Positions 1 through 6,408 of a DNA stretch of 9,354 nucleotides are shown piece after piece; the stretch's first letter is position 1, and each line of letters begins with the position of its first letter. The stretch is from Micropruina sp. (lineage in GTDB: Bacteria; Actinomycetota; Actinomycetes; Propionibacteriales; Propionibacteriaceae): NCBI GenBank assembly GCA_013693855.1, contig CP059261.1:2589001-2598354 (forward strand), given 5' to 3'. The notes below the pieces were generated by a model. It had not been told where the DNA came from. It worked only from the letters and a program-made list of their open reading frames with translations, and ran no database searches. The translations under genes were made by a program, and so were the position numbers.

Positions 1-462
1 TTCGCGGAGATCCTCACCGCCTCCCTTCCCCTCGCACTGGCACCGACCCTGGAAGTCAGGATCCCCATTGTCGCCGGGTTCACCGCGGCCAAGCTGGGCG
101 CCTGGCTCGACCGCTCCGAATACCACGAGACCAAGGACGCGGCCGACCTCGCGCTGACCCTCCACTGGTACGCAGAGAACCGCGACGTCCAGGACCGGCT
201 CTATGACACCGCCAAAGGAAACGCCATCCTGATCGACGAACAGGCCGACGTTCAGCGTGCTGCCGCGAACCTGCTGGGCGTGGACGTGGCTGCTCTGATC
301 GGCCCGCAACGGTTGTCGGAACTCCTGGCGCGCTGGCCTGGCGACGCCGCACTACTGACCCGAAGCCTGCAGGTTCGCGGCGCTCCTGGGTGGCCTTCGG
401 AGTTCGGAAGACGACAGGAGCTCGTGGACGCTCTCAGCCGCGGGCTCAATGCGTCGACCTGA
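1..462 (+). CDS. Probable nucleotidyltransferase (AbiEii-like), C-terminal part
   Basis: The reading frame is open from the first base of the window to TGA at 460-462, giving 153 residues; the start lies upstream. Seen: an IPIVAGFTAAKLGAWLDR stretch (residues about 21-38), then KDAADLALTLHWY (about 44-56), then DRLYD (about 64-68) and a helix ending in AAANLLGVDVAAL (about 83-95). From memory, a group of predicted nucleotidyltransferases related to AbiEii toxins has this same order in its C-terminal half: a lysine helix followed by WxDR, a KDAxDL motif, RLY and an LLGxDxAAL segment. The catalytic GS..D motif would lie upstream and cannot be seen. In type IV toxin-antitoxin pairs such enzymes are encoded beside an AbiEi-like antitoxin, but no partner is visible downstream. 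The family call is moderate; a toxin role is only inferred. Confidence 0.55.
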   Translation, partial: FAEILTASLPLALAPTLEVRIPIVAGFTAAKLGAWLDRSEYHETKDAADLALTLHWYAENRDVQDRLYDTAKGNAILIDEQADVQRAAANLLGVDVAALIGPQRLSELLARWPGDAALLTRSLQVRGAPGWPSEFGRRQELVDALSRGLNAST

Positions 463-927
463 GCGCCGCACGCCTCCAGCAACACCTGGAAGACCGTCGC
501 AGAGGTCGCGCACCCCGGTGCCGCTGCGGGCGTGCGCGGGTTTGGCGTAGCTGCACACAGGAGAGGCTGCCTTCGGCGTCGACCGCTGCGGAAGCTCCGA
601 CGCGAAACCTCGTGACAACTGTGGACGTGCAGTTCCGTGCGGGCGTGGGGCACACGTGGGGCAGCGAGCTGGCCGGAGTCGCGCCTCGCAGAGTTCCAGC
701 CCTAGTGGGACACCGATTCGAAGCGCCCCGCCCGGGGGCGAATGAGGGGCAGGCGGCCAGTCCCGACGACGCTCGGCAGCGACTCGGACCGCAAAGCCCC
801 TTGTCAGCTCAAGTCCGGGGCACCTCGATCGTAGACGAGAGGTGCCCATTCCTGAGGGCCGCCAGCAGAACTGTACGCCTAGCCTTGTCAGCGAGATTCG
901 CCATTTTCAGCTTCGACGCTGATAGGT
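463..927. other. Intergenic stretch without a supported gene
   Basis: Long open frames occur here on both strands, but they are arginine- and proline-rich, lack a Shine-Dalgarno site and show no family motif, so I read them as GC-rich shadows. A short GC hairpin (CGCCCC 724-729 with GGGGCG 735-740, 5-base loop) lacks a T tract and is far from the upstream stop at 462, so a terminator role is doubtful. A stronger hairpin at 818-847 is listed separately. Confidence 0.5.
818..847. repeat. Perfect 9-bp inverted repeat (hairpin)
   Basis: GGGCACCTC at 818-826 is the exact reverse complement of GAGGTGCCC at 839-847, with a 12-base loop. There is no following T tract. The 9-mer GGGGCACCT at 817-825 recurs in the same orientation at 2438-2446, just outside the left end of IS-B. 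The hairpin could be the scar or end of an older small element, or a protein-binding site. The function is unknown. Confidence 0.55.
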
Positions 928-935
928 GGAATACC
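928..935. repeat. Target-site duplication, left side of IS-A copy 1
   Basis: GGAATACC directly precedes the GGCTCTTC end of IS-A copy 1 and is repeated exactly at 2399-2406 after the other end. An 8-bp duplication is usual for the ISL3 family, so this marks a clean insertion. Confidence 0.95.
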
Positions 936-957
936 GGCTCTTCATACCTGCGGTGGG
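936..957 (+). repeat. IS-A copy 1 left terminal inverted repeat
   Basis: This 22-bp end begins GGCTCTTCATACC. It matches the reverse complement of 2377-2398 except at positions 9 and 13. It also contains the transposase stop codon. Confidence 0.9.
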
Positions 958-1700
958 TCGAGGGTGAGTCCGCCGCCGATGAGGAGCATCCGTAGCCGGT
1001 AGTTGTTGTGGTTGCGGAAGCCGCGGGCGATGCGGCGGTGGAGCTCGATGAGGCCGTTGATGGATTCTGTCCCGCCGTTGGATGCTCGGCCTGTGTCGAA
1101 GTAGGCCAGGAACGCGTCCTTCCACTGGCGCAGGGTCCGACCCAGTCGGGCGATCTCGGGGATCGGGCAGGTGGGGAAGCTGGCGACGACCTGCTCGGCA
1201 AGTTCCCGTCCCTGGGCTGGGTCGGGGTGGGCGTAAGCGGCCCGAACGCGTTGGGCGCACTGCCACGCGACATGGACGGCATCATGACGTTCATCAGCAG
1301 CGATCGCCGCCGCGAGGCGGGCGTGTTGCTTGTCGGTGAGCCGTTCAGCCGCACAGCGCAGGATGTTCCGGATCCCGTACAAGGGGTTGCCGGAACGACC
1401 CCGGTGGCCGTGGATCTCCTGCTGGATGCGGCGACGGACCTCATCGACAGCCCTACCGGCCAGAGCGACCACATGAAACGCATCAAGGACAGCAGTGGCG
1501 TCAGCGAGTTTGTCGTCGATGGCGTTCTTGTACCCGCGGAACGGATCCAGGGTCGCGACCTCCACCCCAGCCTTGAACGTCTTGCCGCGCTGGTCGAGCC
1601 ACGTCTTGTACACCGTCCCCGAACGTCCTGGCACCAGGTCGAGCAATCGTGCGCGGACGCGTCCGTCCTTGTCACGAGTGAGATCAACCATGCCCGTCAA
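942..1700 (-). CDS. IS-A copy 1 transposase, C-terminal catalytic half (ISL3 family)
   Basis: This 252-codon frame carries the core of an ISL3-type DDE transposase: RARLLDLVPGRS (about 17-28), the second catalytic aspartate in ATLDPFRGYKNA (D52), DAFHVVALAG (about 73-82), and the catalytic glutamate in NGGTESINGL (E212) followed by RGFRNHNNYRLR. The first catalytic aspartate is in the preceding frame (1697-2278). The frame opens at TTG 1700, but TTG is probably an internal codon of the conserved RRRGPKELTGM stretch, which runs through the break. ATG 1689-1691 is an alternative independent start, with AAGGAG 9 bases upstream. A -1 shift in the C run opposite 1721-1724 would fuse both halves into about 445 residues, the usual family length. 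The sequence is identical in copy 2. Confidence 0.9.
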   Translation of the reverse strand: MTGMVDLTRDKDGRVRARLLDLVPGRSGTVYKTWLDQRGKTFKAGVEVATLDPFRGYKNAIDDKLADATAVLDAFHVVALAGRAVDEVRRRIQQEIHGHRGRSGNPLYGIRNILRCAAERLTDKQHARLAAAIAADERHDAVHVAWQCAQRVRAAYAHPDPAQGRELAEQVVASFPTCPIPEIARLGRTLRQWKDAFLAYFDTGRASNGGTESINGLIELHRRIARGFRNHNNYRLRMLLIGGGLTLDPPQV

Positions 1701-2278
1701 CTCCTTGGGACCTCGCCGGCGGGGTCGACGTGGTGCCAGAGGTGTTCGTCCACGCCGAGGGTGGTCACGCCGGCGAACCGGGACTCATCGGCGGCGGCAC
1801 GGGTCAGGATCGGCTCGATGCTGGTCCACACCGTTCGCCAGGTGGTGCCCAACTGGCGGGCCAGCCCGGCGATGGAGGCGTGCTCGCGGCGGACTTGTTC
1901 GGTCGCCCACCGGCACGCTCGGGTGGTGAGCATCGCGCGGGGCTTGGCGACCTGCCCGTCCTGCTCGGTGAACACTCCGACCGGACACGACGGCTCCGAA
2001 CACGTCCACGTGCGCTTGCGCCACCACACCACGGTCGACGCACCGAAACAGGGGATGTCGACCAGTCGGACCATCCGTCGGCCGTGGGAGCCGGCCACGA
2101 CCCCGCACGAGGGACAGCCCATCACCGTTGACGGCGACTCGACGGTGATCTGCAATCGGCCCGGCTCGCGCTCCACCCCGATCACATGCAGGCCCGGAAG
2201 GCCCACCAACAGGTCGCAGCGGTCACAGTAGGCATCGGGCGCGTGGCAGCACGTCGTGCAGCCCGTAGGCTGGATCAT
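1697..2278 (-). CDS. IS-A copy 1 transposase, N-terminal DNA-binding half (ISL3 family)
   Basis: The 193-residue frame starts at ATG 2278, with GAGGA about 8 bases upstream. Seen: a cysteine-rich N-terminus (C7, C10, C11, C18, C21), a probable zinc ribbon (GCPSCG at 54-59 with C93 and C98), a helix-turn-helix-like segment around 130-155 (ASIAGLARQLGTTWRTVW), and the first catalytic aspartate in LGVDEHLWHH (D177). The product then ends abruptly in AGEVPRS. In ISL3 transposases this point normally runs into RRRGPKELTGM, which is found in the -1 frame of the next segment. The half binds DNA but cannot catalyse alone, because two of the three DDE residues are in the other frame. The frame break is either a programmed shift or a one-base loss. 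Confidence 0.9.
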   Translation of the reverse strand: MIQPTGCTTCCHAPDAYCDRCDLLVGLPGLHVIGVEREPGRLQITVESPSTVMGCPSCGVVAGSHGRRMVRLVDIPCFGASTVVWWRKRTWTCSEPSCPVGVFTEQDGQVAKPRAMLTTRACRWATEQVRREHASIAGLARQLGTTWRTVWTSIEPILTRAAADESRFAGVTTLGVDEHLWHHVDPAGEVPRS

Positions 2279-2376
2279 CGTCGAGGTCCTCGTGGGCAGG
2301 GAGTGTGGTAACTCCTGATCCTGAGGGCCTCGACCCCTACCTCACCCCACCAGCCTCACCCGGCGTGTCGCCCCAC

Positions 2377-2398
2377 CCCACCGCAAGTACGAAGAGCC
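2377..2398 (-). repeat. IS-A copy 1 right terminal inverted repeat
   Basis: Read on the - strand it begins GGCTCTTCGTACTTGCGG, matching the left end at 20 of 22 positions. Copy 2 differs by one extra C just inside this end. Confidence 0.9.
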
Positions 2399-2406
2399 GG
2401 AATACC
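2399..2406. repeat. Target-site duplication, right side of IS-A copy 1
   Basis: GGAATACC is an exact repeat of 928-935. Confidence 0.95.
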
Positions 2407-2451
2407 TTCAGGCGAAAGAATGCATTTGCCGTAGTCAGGGGCACCTTACGG

Positions 2452-2473
2452 TGCTCTTCACGAAAGAGAGTGG
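2452..2473 (+). repeat. IS-B left terminal inverted repeat
   Basis: GCTCTTC at 2453-2459 is followed by partial identity with the right end, including a shared GAG and GTGG further in. The transposase TGA (2458-2460) is inside it. Confidence 0.7.
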
Positions 2474-3789
2474 ATGAGGGGTCTGAATCCGCCGGCTTCG
2501 AGGAGTGATCTGAGGCGGTAGTTGATCAGGTTGCGGAAGCCGAGGGCGATGCCGCGGAGGTGTTCGAGGCGGCCGTTGATGGCCTCGGTGGGGCCGTTGC
2601 TGGAGCCGGGGTGGTCGAAGAAGGCGAGGATGTCGGCACGCCGTTGCTGCAGGGTCCGGCCGAGTTGCGCGAGCTCGTCGAGTCCGGCCGGCACGCCGGT
2701 CTTGATCCGGTCGATCACCGTGGCCAGGAGCTTCTTGCCGAGCGCTGGTTCGGGGTGCCGGTATGCGTCGATGAGGTCTTGGTAGACACACCAGGTGACC
2801 TCGACCGCAGCCAGGTCATCGATGGCCCAGAGCGCCTCGAGGCGGGTCTTCTGCTTGTCGGTGAGCAGGGCGCGGCCGGTGCGCAGGGTGCGTCTGGCCC
2901 GGTAGAGAGGGTCGTCCCGGCGGCCGCGGCTGCCGGTGAGGTCGCGTTGGACGCGTTGTCGGGTCTGGTTGAGTTTGTCTCCGGCCAACGCGACGACGTG
3001 GAAGGGATCCATGACGGCGGTCGCTTCAGGGACGGCTTCGGCGGCGGCGGTCTTGAAGCCGGTGAACCCGTCCATCGCGACGATCTGCACGTGAGCGCGG
3101 AAGTCCTCGTCCTGGGCGTCGAGCCAGGTCTTGAACGCTTTCTTGGAGCGGCCTTCGACGAGGTCCAGCAGGCGGGCCGGGCCGGTGCCGTCGCGGATCG
3201 GGGTCAGGTCGATGATGACGGTGACGTACTTGTCGCCCTTGCGGGTGTGTCGCCAGGCGTGTTCGTCCACGCCGATCACCTCGACGCCGTCCAGGCGGCC
3301 GGGATGCTCGATCAGCACGCGGGTGCCGACCTCGCTGACAGCGGTGTTCGCCGTGTCCCAGCTGACGCCGAGCACCGCGGCCACACCGCTGATCGGAGCG
3401 TGGTCGAGCACCACCTGGCACAAGGCCCACCAGTCCGCCGCCCGGGTCAACTTCGAGCGTGGCCGCGCCACCGTGGTGAGCAGGTGCCGCCACAGCCGCC
3501 CACATTCGGCGCAGCGGAACCGCGGCACCATCACGTGCAGCCACGTCGCCCGACGACCGACGGGAAGATGGGTGAAACGTCGCCGCACCCGATCATGCGG
3601 TTGGCCGGGTATGCCGCAGGCCGGGCAGCGGTCATCGATCGCGGCGAGCTTGCAGAACAAGACGGCCCGGTCCGGCCACACCTGCTGGGCGACCACCTCC
3701 AGGCCGAGGACATCAACCCGGGCGAAGCTCGTCAGATCCGGCGCAGTGACCAAAGGGCGCGCCGGCGTCGTTGAGGTAGCCTCGTACAT
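2458..3789 (-). CDS. IS-B transposase, intact ISL3-family DDE transposase
   Basis: I start the protein at ATG 3789-3787 (443 residues), with AAGG about 6 bases upstream; the frame is open to a TTG at 3843, but that start has less support. Residue numbers from the ATG: zinc ribbon CPAC (55-58) with CAEC (93-96); helix-turn-helix-like ISGVAAVLGVSWDTAN (133-148); first catalytic aspartate in IGVDEHAWRH (D175); second in VAMDGFTGFKTA (D240); MDPFHVVALAGDKLN (260-274); glutamate in NGPTEAINGRLEHLRG (E402) followed by LGFRNLINYRLR. All DDE residues and all four zinc cysteines are present, and the length is normal for the family. It catalyses cut-and-paste movement of its element by binding the terminal repeats. 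It resembles the IS1096/IS1557-type transposases of mycobacteria and is clearly diverged from the IS-A protein. Confidence 0.93.
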   Translation of the reverse strand: MYEATSTTPARPLVTAPDLTSFARVDVLGLEVVAQQVWPDRAVLFCKLAAIDDRCPACGIPGQPHDRVRRRFTHLPVGRRATWLHVMVPRFRCAECGRLWRHLLTTVARPRSKLTRAADWWALCQVVLDHAPISGVAAVLGVSWDTANTAVSEVGTRVLIEHPGRLDGVEVIGVDEHAWRHTRKGDKYVTVIIDLTPIRDGTGPARLLDLVEGRSKKAFKTWLDAQDEDFRAHVQIVAMDGFTGFKTAAAEAVPEATAVMDPFHVVALAGDKLNQTRQRVQRDLTGSRGRRDDPLYRARRTLRTGRALLTDKQKTRLEALWAIDDLAAVEVTWCVYQDLIDAYRHPEPALGKKLLATVIDRIKTGVPAGLDELAQLGRTLQQRRADILAFFDHPGSSNGPTEAINGRLEHLRGIALGFRNLINYRLRSLLEAGGFRPLIHSLS

Positions 3790-3878
3790 GAGCCTTGTTG
3801 TTGCTGGATGGGACGTAGAACACCCACATCCTTGCGACGACAAGGCTCCTCAACACTCACCCCACGCCGACACCCCAC

Positions 3879-3900
3879 CCACCCTCGATTGGGAAGAGCC
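3879..3900 (-). repeat. IS-B right terminal inverted repeat
   Basis: Read on the - strand from 3900 it starts GGCTCTTCCC. It matches the left end at about 16 of 22 positions. No duplication of the outer flank is present. Confidence 0.7.
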
Positions 3901-4124
3901 CGTTTACCCCGGCTACCCGGCTGCGTCCCTCGTCCTCCGTTGGGGTTTTCACGTCTAGATGGTAGGGGCAGCGCCCGCCTCTCCGTTTCCTTATAGCTGT
4001 TTCGCGCAATCACGGGGCGATGCCCGTGCCTCGGGGTGAGCCGCACCGCCGCGAAGCTCGCCCAGTGAATCCTGTACCCGAACCACTCGAACTTCAGCAC
4101 ATCGGCTTGACTTGCGGGGATCTG
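3901..4124 (-). other. Region downstream of the decayed operon, possible readthrough coding remnant
   Basis: No intact gene is seen. On the - strand the frame that ends in DAFES at TGA 4127-4125 remains open beyond that stop and has coding-like composition for about 25 more residues (QADVLKFEWFGYRIHW and onward), then turns arginine-rich. A GTG at 4100 could start this piece, but no Shine-Dalgarno site precedes it. It may be the tail of the 4125-4359 remnant, cut by a nonsense TGA, or simply intergenic DNA beside IS-B. Confidence 0.3.
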
Positions 4125-4359
4125 TCACGACTCGAACGCATCCCAATGGGCCAACCAGCCAGCATCGGAAGCTGGCCAGTCGTGGCGCGTGACGACCAGT
4201 TCGCGCTCAGCAGGCGGTTCCACAGGGTCACGATCCAACATCAGCCCGGCGGCTGGCCGCAGAGCACTTGCAGCCCTCCAGAGCGGCCACCCACCCCCAA
4301 AGCCTCAGGTGTTCATCTGTCGTCACGCGATCAGATATCCCCGCACCGCTCTGCGACAT
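4125..4359 (-). pseudogene. Unrecognised small gene, frame-broken
   Basis: ATG 4359-4357 follows the stop of the upstream remnant (4392) by 32 bases and has GGCAGG just upstream. The first frame begins MSQSGAGISDRVTTDEHLRL, continues WGWVAALEG, and ends at TGA 4230-4228 after 43 codons. A second frame then carries LMLDRDPVEPPAERELVVTR, then HDWPASDAGWLAHWDAFES, to TGA 4127-4125. Both segments look coding (acidic/hydrophobic alternation, tryptophans, no arginine runs), so one gene with an indel between about 4230 and 4300 is the simplest reading, about 77 residues in total. I recognise no family. The alternative is two overlapping small genes. Confidence 0.4.
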
Positions 4360-4391
4360 GCACCTGCCCAAGTTCGCGGCGAGTGCACTCC

Positions 4392-4895
4392 CTACCTCTG
4401 GTTGCTATAATCGCGGGAATCCGAGGAGCCACCCGACAATGCGGCGTTTACCCTCTCGTTCTCTGCGTCAAATGACTCCATTGTCAGTCCGAAATCGGCG
4501 ACCAAGAAGAAGCTTTCAGTAGCGAGGGTGTCGATAATGTCGTGAGGCACGCCGTTCTCCATACACCAGTTCATCGCCCTAACGAAGTCCCCAGTTTCCC
4601 CCTGCATTCCGCAGGAAGTTCCGCCAAATCCCGTTCCCGATCGTGGTAAGCTCACGGAGCCGGGAAAGGTGCCGAGGGATTTGACTTTCCTTCTGACGAG
4701 CGAAGCTTGCGAACGAGGCCTTAGAAGATGCGTTCTGGGGCATTCCATTCACGTAGTCCATCGTCGACACGGCGCGCATTTTTCGGCGCTTTCCGCCAGT
4801 TCTAATATTGTCTCGTATTCTTGACCGATGTCCTTGCAGATGCGGGCGGCTTGGATAGCCAGCAGCTTGGTCGGTGCAGCCCCTTCGGGTGTCAT
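4392..4895 (-). pseudogene. Unrecognised gene broken by two compensating frameshifts
   Basis: The start is well placed: ATG 4895-4893 with AGGAAAGG (4903-4910) 7 bases upstream. The first frame reads MTPEGAAPTKLLAIQAARIC, then KDIGQEYETILELAESAEK, and soon stops at TGA 4751-4749. Coding character then moves to the -1 frame (MRAVSTMDYVNGMPQNASSK..., ending TAG 4581-4579), and returns to the original frame for ETGDFVRAMNWCMENGVPHD, IIDTLATESFFLVADFGLTM and on to TAG 4394-4392. The likely break points are the A5 run opposite 4779-4783 and the G/C runs near 4589-4602. The span is 504 bp, so an undamaged gene would give about 167 residues of a soluble, mainly helical protein. I recognise no domain. 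Codon use is less GC-biased than in the IS genes, fitting horizontally acquired DNA. Three small overlapping genes are a less likely alternative. Confidence 0.45.
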
Positions 4896-4929
4896 CAAAG
4901 TGCCTTTCCTTGCGTGCGAGTGCCATCCG

Positions 4930-4957
4930 AGTGTAGCCAACTGAGACCTCGCCACAA
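4930..4957 (-). promoter_or_regulatory. Possible promoter of the decayed - strand operon
   Basis: On the - strand TTGTGG (4957-4952) and TACACT (4935-4930) are separated by 16 bases. They lie about 20 bases before the AGGAAAGG ribosome site of the gene starting at 4895. Spacing and the -10 hexamer suit a vegetative sigma factor, but the -35 match is weak and no other support exists. Confidence 0.35.
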
Positions 4958-5027
4958 GTAGGAGAAACAGGAGAGCACAGCGCGTACTTGCCCGCATGGG
5001 TTGCGCTAGTGGGACCGGTGAGGGCGC

Positions 5028-5035
5028 CTATCCGC
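5028..5035. repeat. Target-site duplication, left side of the IS256-family element
   Basis: CTATCCGC immediately precedes the GGTGGAGTCC end and is repeated exactly at 6436-6443 after the other end. An 8-bp duplication is typical for IS256 relatives. Confidence 0.93.
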
Positions 5036-5062
5036 GGTGGAGTCCATCAGAGTGGTGTACGG
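5036..5062 (+). repeat. IS256-family element left terminal inverted repeat
   Basis: It begins GGTGGAGTCC and ends GTGGTGTACGG. Six of 27 positions differ from the right end. Confidence 0.88.
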
Positions 5063-5154
5063 GTCCCGGTGAGCGTGTCGCTCCGGAATGGGTGACGGTC
5101 ACCGCGTGATCCTTCGAGTGATCTCTCACAACCGACTCGAAGAAAGAACCCACG

Positions 5155-6393
5155 ATGACCGTCACTCCAAGTATCGATGGCGCACGCCTGATCGAGGAAC
5201 AGCTGGCCCAGGCGAGCCCTGACCTGCTGCGAGAACTGTTGACCACCTTCATCAACACGCTGATGTCGGCTGAGGCCGACGCGGTGTGTGGTGCCGCCTA
5301 CGGCACCAGCTCACCGGACCGGATCAGCCGGCGTAACGGTTACCGGCACCGCGACTTCGACACCCGCACTGGGACCCTCGACCTGGAGGTGCCCAAGCTG
5401 AGGACCGGTAGCTACTTCCCGGACTGGCTGCTGGAGCGTCGCAAGCGAGCCGAGCGGGCCCTCACCTCGGTGGTGGCGACCTGCTACCTGCTCGGCGTCA
5501 GCACCCGACGAATGGACAAGCTGGTCCAATCCCTGGGGATCACCACGCTGTCGAAGAGCCAGGTGTCGGAGATGGCGAAGGACCTCGACGCGCACGTCGA
5601 AGAGTTCCGCACTCGCCGCCTCGAGGAGGCCGGCCCGTTCACCTTCGTGGCCGCGGACGCGCTGGTGTTGAAAGTGCGTGAAGGTGGCCGGGTCGTGCCG
5701 GTCCATGCCCTTGTCGCGACCGGTATCGATGCCGACGGTCACCGCCAAGTGCTGGGTGTGCAGGTCACCACCAGCGAGGACGGTGCGGGCTGGCTGGCGT
5801 TCTTCCGCGATCTGGTCGCCCGCGGCCTCCACGGGGTTCGGCTGGTCACTTCCGATGCCCACGCCGGCCTCGTCGCCGCGATCACCGCGACCCTGCCCGG
5901 CGCGGCCTGGCAACGCTGTCGAACCCACTACGCGGCGAACCTGATGTCGAACACTCCCAAGAGCAGCTGGCCCTGGGTCAAGGCCCTGCTCCATTCGGTG
6001 TACGACCAGCCCGACGCCGACGCGGTGCAGGCCCAGTTCGACCGGATCGTCGACGCCCTGGCAGGCAAGTTCCCCGCCGTCGCCGATCATCTCGAGACCG
6101 CCCGAGCTGACATCCTCGCCTTCGCCGCCTTCCCGAAAGAGGTGTGGCGACAGATCTGGTCGAACAACCCCAACGAACGCCTCAACCCCGAGATCCGGCG
6201 CCGCACCGACGTCGTCGGCATCTTCCCTGACCGGAACAGCATCATCCGGCTCGTCGGCGCCGTCCTGGCCGAACAACACGACGAATGGGCCGAAGCCCGC
6301 CGCTACCTCGGCCTCGACGTCCTCACCAAATCACAAGCCCTCGGCACCGAGGAGGTGAACACCGAACCCATCCTCCAGGCCCTCACAGCCTGA
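5155..6393 (+). CDS. IS256-family (Mutator-type) transposase
   Basis: The 412-residue protein starts at ATG 5155 with a weak purine-rich site (GAAGAAAGAA) upstream; length is normal for the family (about 400). Seen: RRNGYRHRDFDTRTGTLDL (59-77), the N-terminal DNA-binding part; LLGVSTRRMDKLVQSLGI (112-129); first catalytic aspartate in FVAADALVLKVRE (D168); second in VTSDAHAGL (D234); the family signature WQRCRTHYAANL (C255, H258); catalytic glutamate in SNNPNERLNPEIRRR (E341), followed by TDVVGIFPDRNSIIRLVGAVL. All three DDE residues are present. The family usually moves by a copy-out route through a circular intermediate. No frameshift or truncation is visible. It shares no sequence with the neighbouring ISL3 elements. 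Confidence 0.96.
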   Translation: MTVTPSIDGARLIEEQLAQASPDLLRELLTTFINTLMSAEADAVCGAAYGTSSPDRISRRNGYRHRDFDTRTGTLDLEVPKLRTGSYFPDWLLERRKRAERALTSVVATCYLLGVSTRRMDKLVQSLGITTLSKSQVSEMAKDLDAHVEEFRTRRLEEAGPFTFVAADALVLKVREGGRVVPVHALVATGIDADGHRQVLGVQVTTSEDGAGWLAFFRDLVARGLHGVRLVTSDAHAGLVAAITATLPGAAWQRCRTHYAANLMSNTPKSSWPWVKALLHSVYDQPDADAVQAQFDRIVDALAGKFPAVADHLETARADILAFAAFPKEVWRQIWSNNPNERLNPEIRRRTDVVGIFPDRNSIIRLVGAVLAEQHDEWAEARRYLGLDVLTKSQALGTEEVNTEPILQALTA

Positions 6394-6408
6394 ACCCCGA
6401 AGGATCAG

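Larger units (their letters stand above)
936..2398 (-). mobile_element. IS-A copy 1, ISL3-family insertion sequence (1463 bp)
   Basis: The ends are fixed by comparison with the second copy at 6515-7978 and by the exact flanking duplication GGAATACC. The terminal inverted repeats are 22 bp (936-957 and 2377-2398), start with GGCTCTTC and match at 20 of 22 positions. The element carries one transposase reading on the - strand, split into two overlapping frames. The TGA of the downstream half (942-944) lies inside the left terminal repeat, so the element has almost no spare sequence at that end. The 120 bp between the transposase start and the right end hold its leader. It lies between the nucleotidyltransferase-side intergenic region and IS-B. 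Confidence 0.95.
2452..3900 (-). mobile_element. IS-B, a second, different ISL3-family insertion sequence (about 1449 bp)
   Basis: The ends are inferred from an imperfect inverted repeat. The left end at 2452 reads TGCTCTTCACGAAAGAG and the right end, read inward from 3900, GGCTCTTCCCAATCGAG; about 16 of 22 bases match. Both share the GCTCTTC core seen in IS-A, and the transposase stop overlaps the left end in the same way. The first base of the left end is T instead of G. The 8-bp flanks (CCTTACGG at 2444-2451 and CGTTTACC at 3901-3908) do not match. The insertion is therefore old, or its ends were rearranged. It encodes one intact transposase and has the same orientation as both IS-A copies. 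Confidence 0.8.

Noticed and set aside
724..740. GC hairpin as a rho-independent terminator of the gene ending at 462
   Set aside because: The stem is only 6 bp, no T tract follows, and it is about 260 bases from the stop codon.
390..995. 201-codon + strand frame after the nucleotidyltransferase gene
   Set aside because: It has no ribosome site, overlaps the upstream gene out of frame, runs into IS-A, and its composition is not convincingly coding.
1008..2231. Long + strand open frame (407 codons) opposite the IS-A transposase, with a similar one at 6587-7507
   Set aside because: It is the antisense shadow of the transposase, a normal result of high GC content. The - strand frames carry the DDE and zinc motifs.
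2560..3774. 404-codon + strand frame opposite the IS-B transposase
   Set aside because: It is an antisense shadow, glycine- and valine-rich, without motifs; the - strand frame is a complete ISL3 transposase.
5311..6279. 322-codon - strand frame inside the IS256-family element
   Set aside because: It is the antisense of the intact IS256-family transposase and has no family motif.
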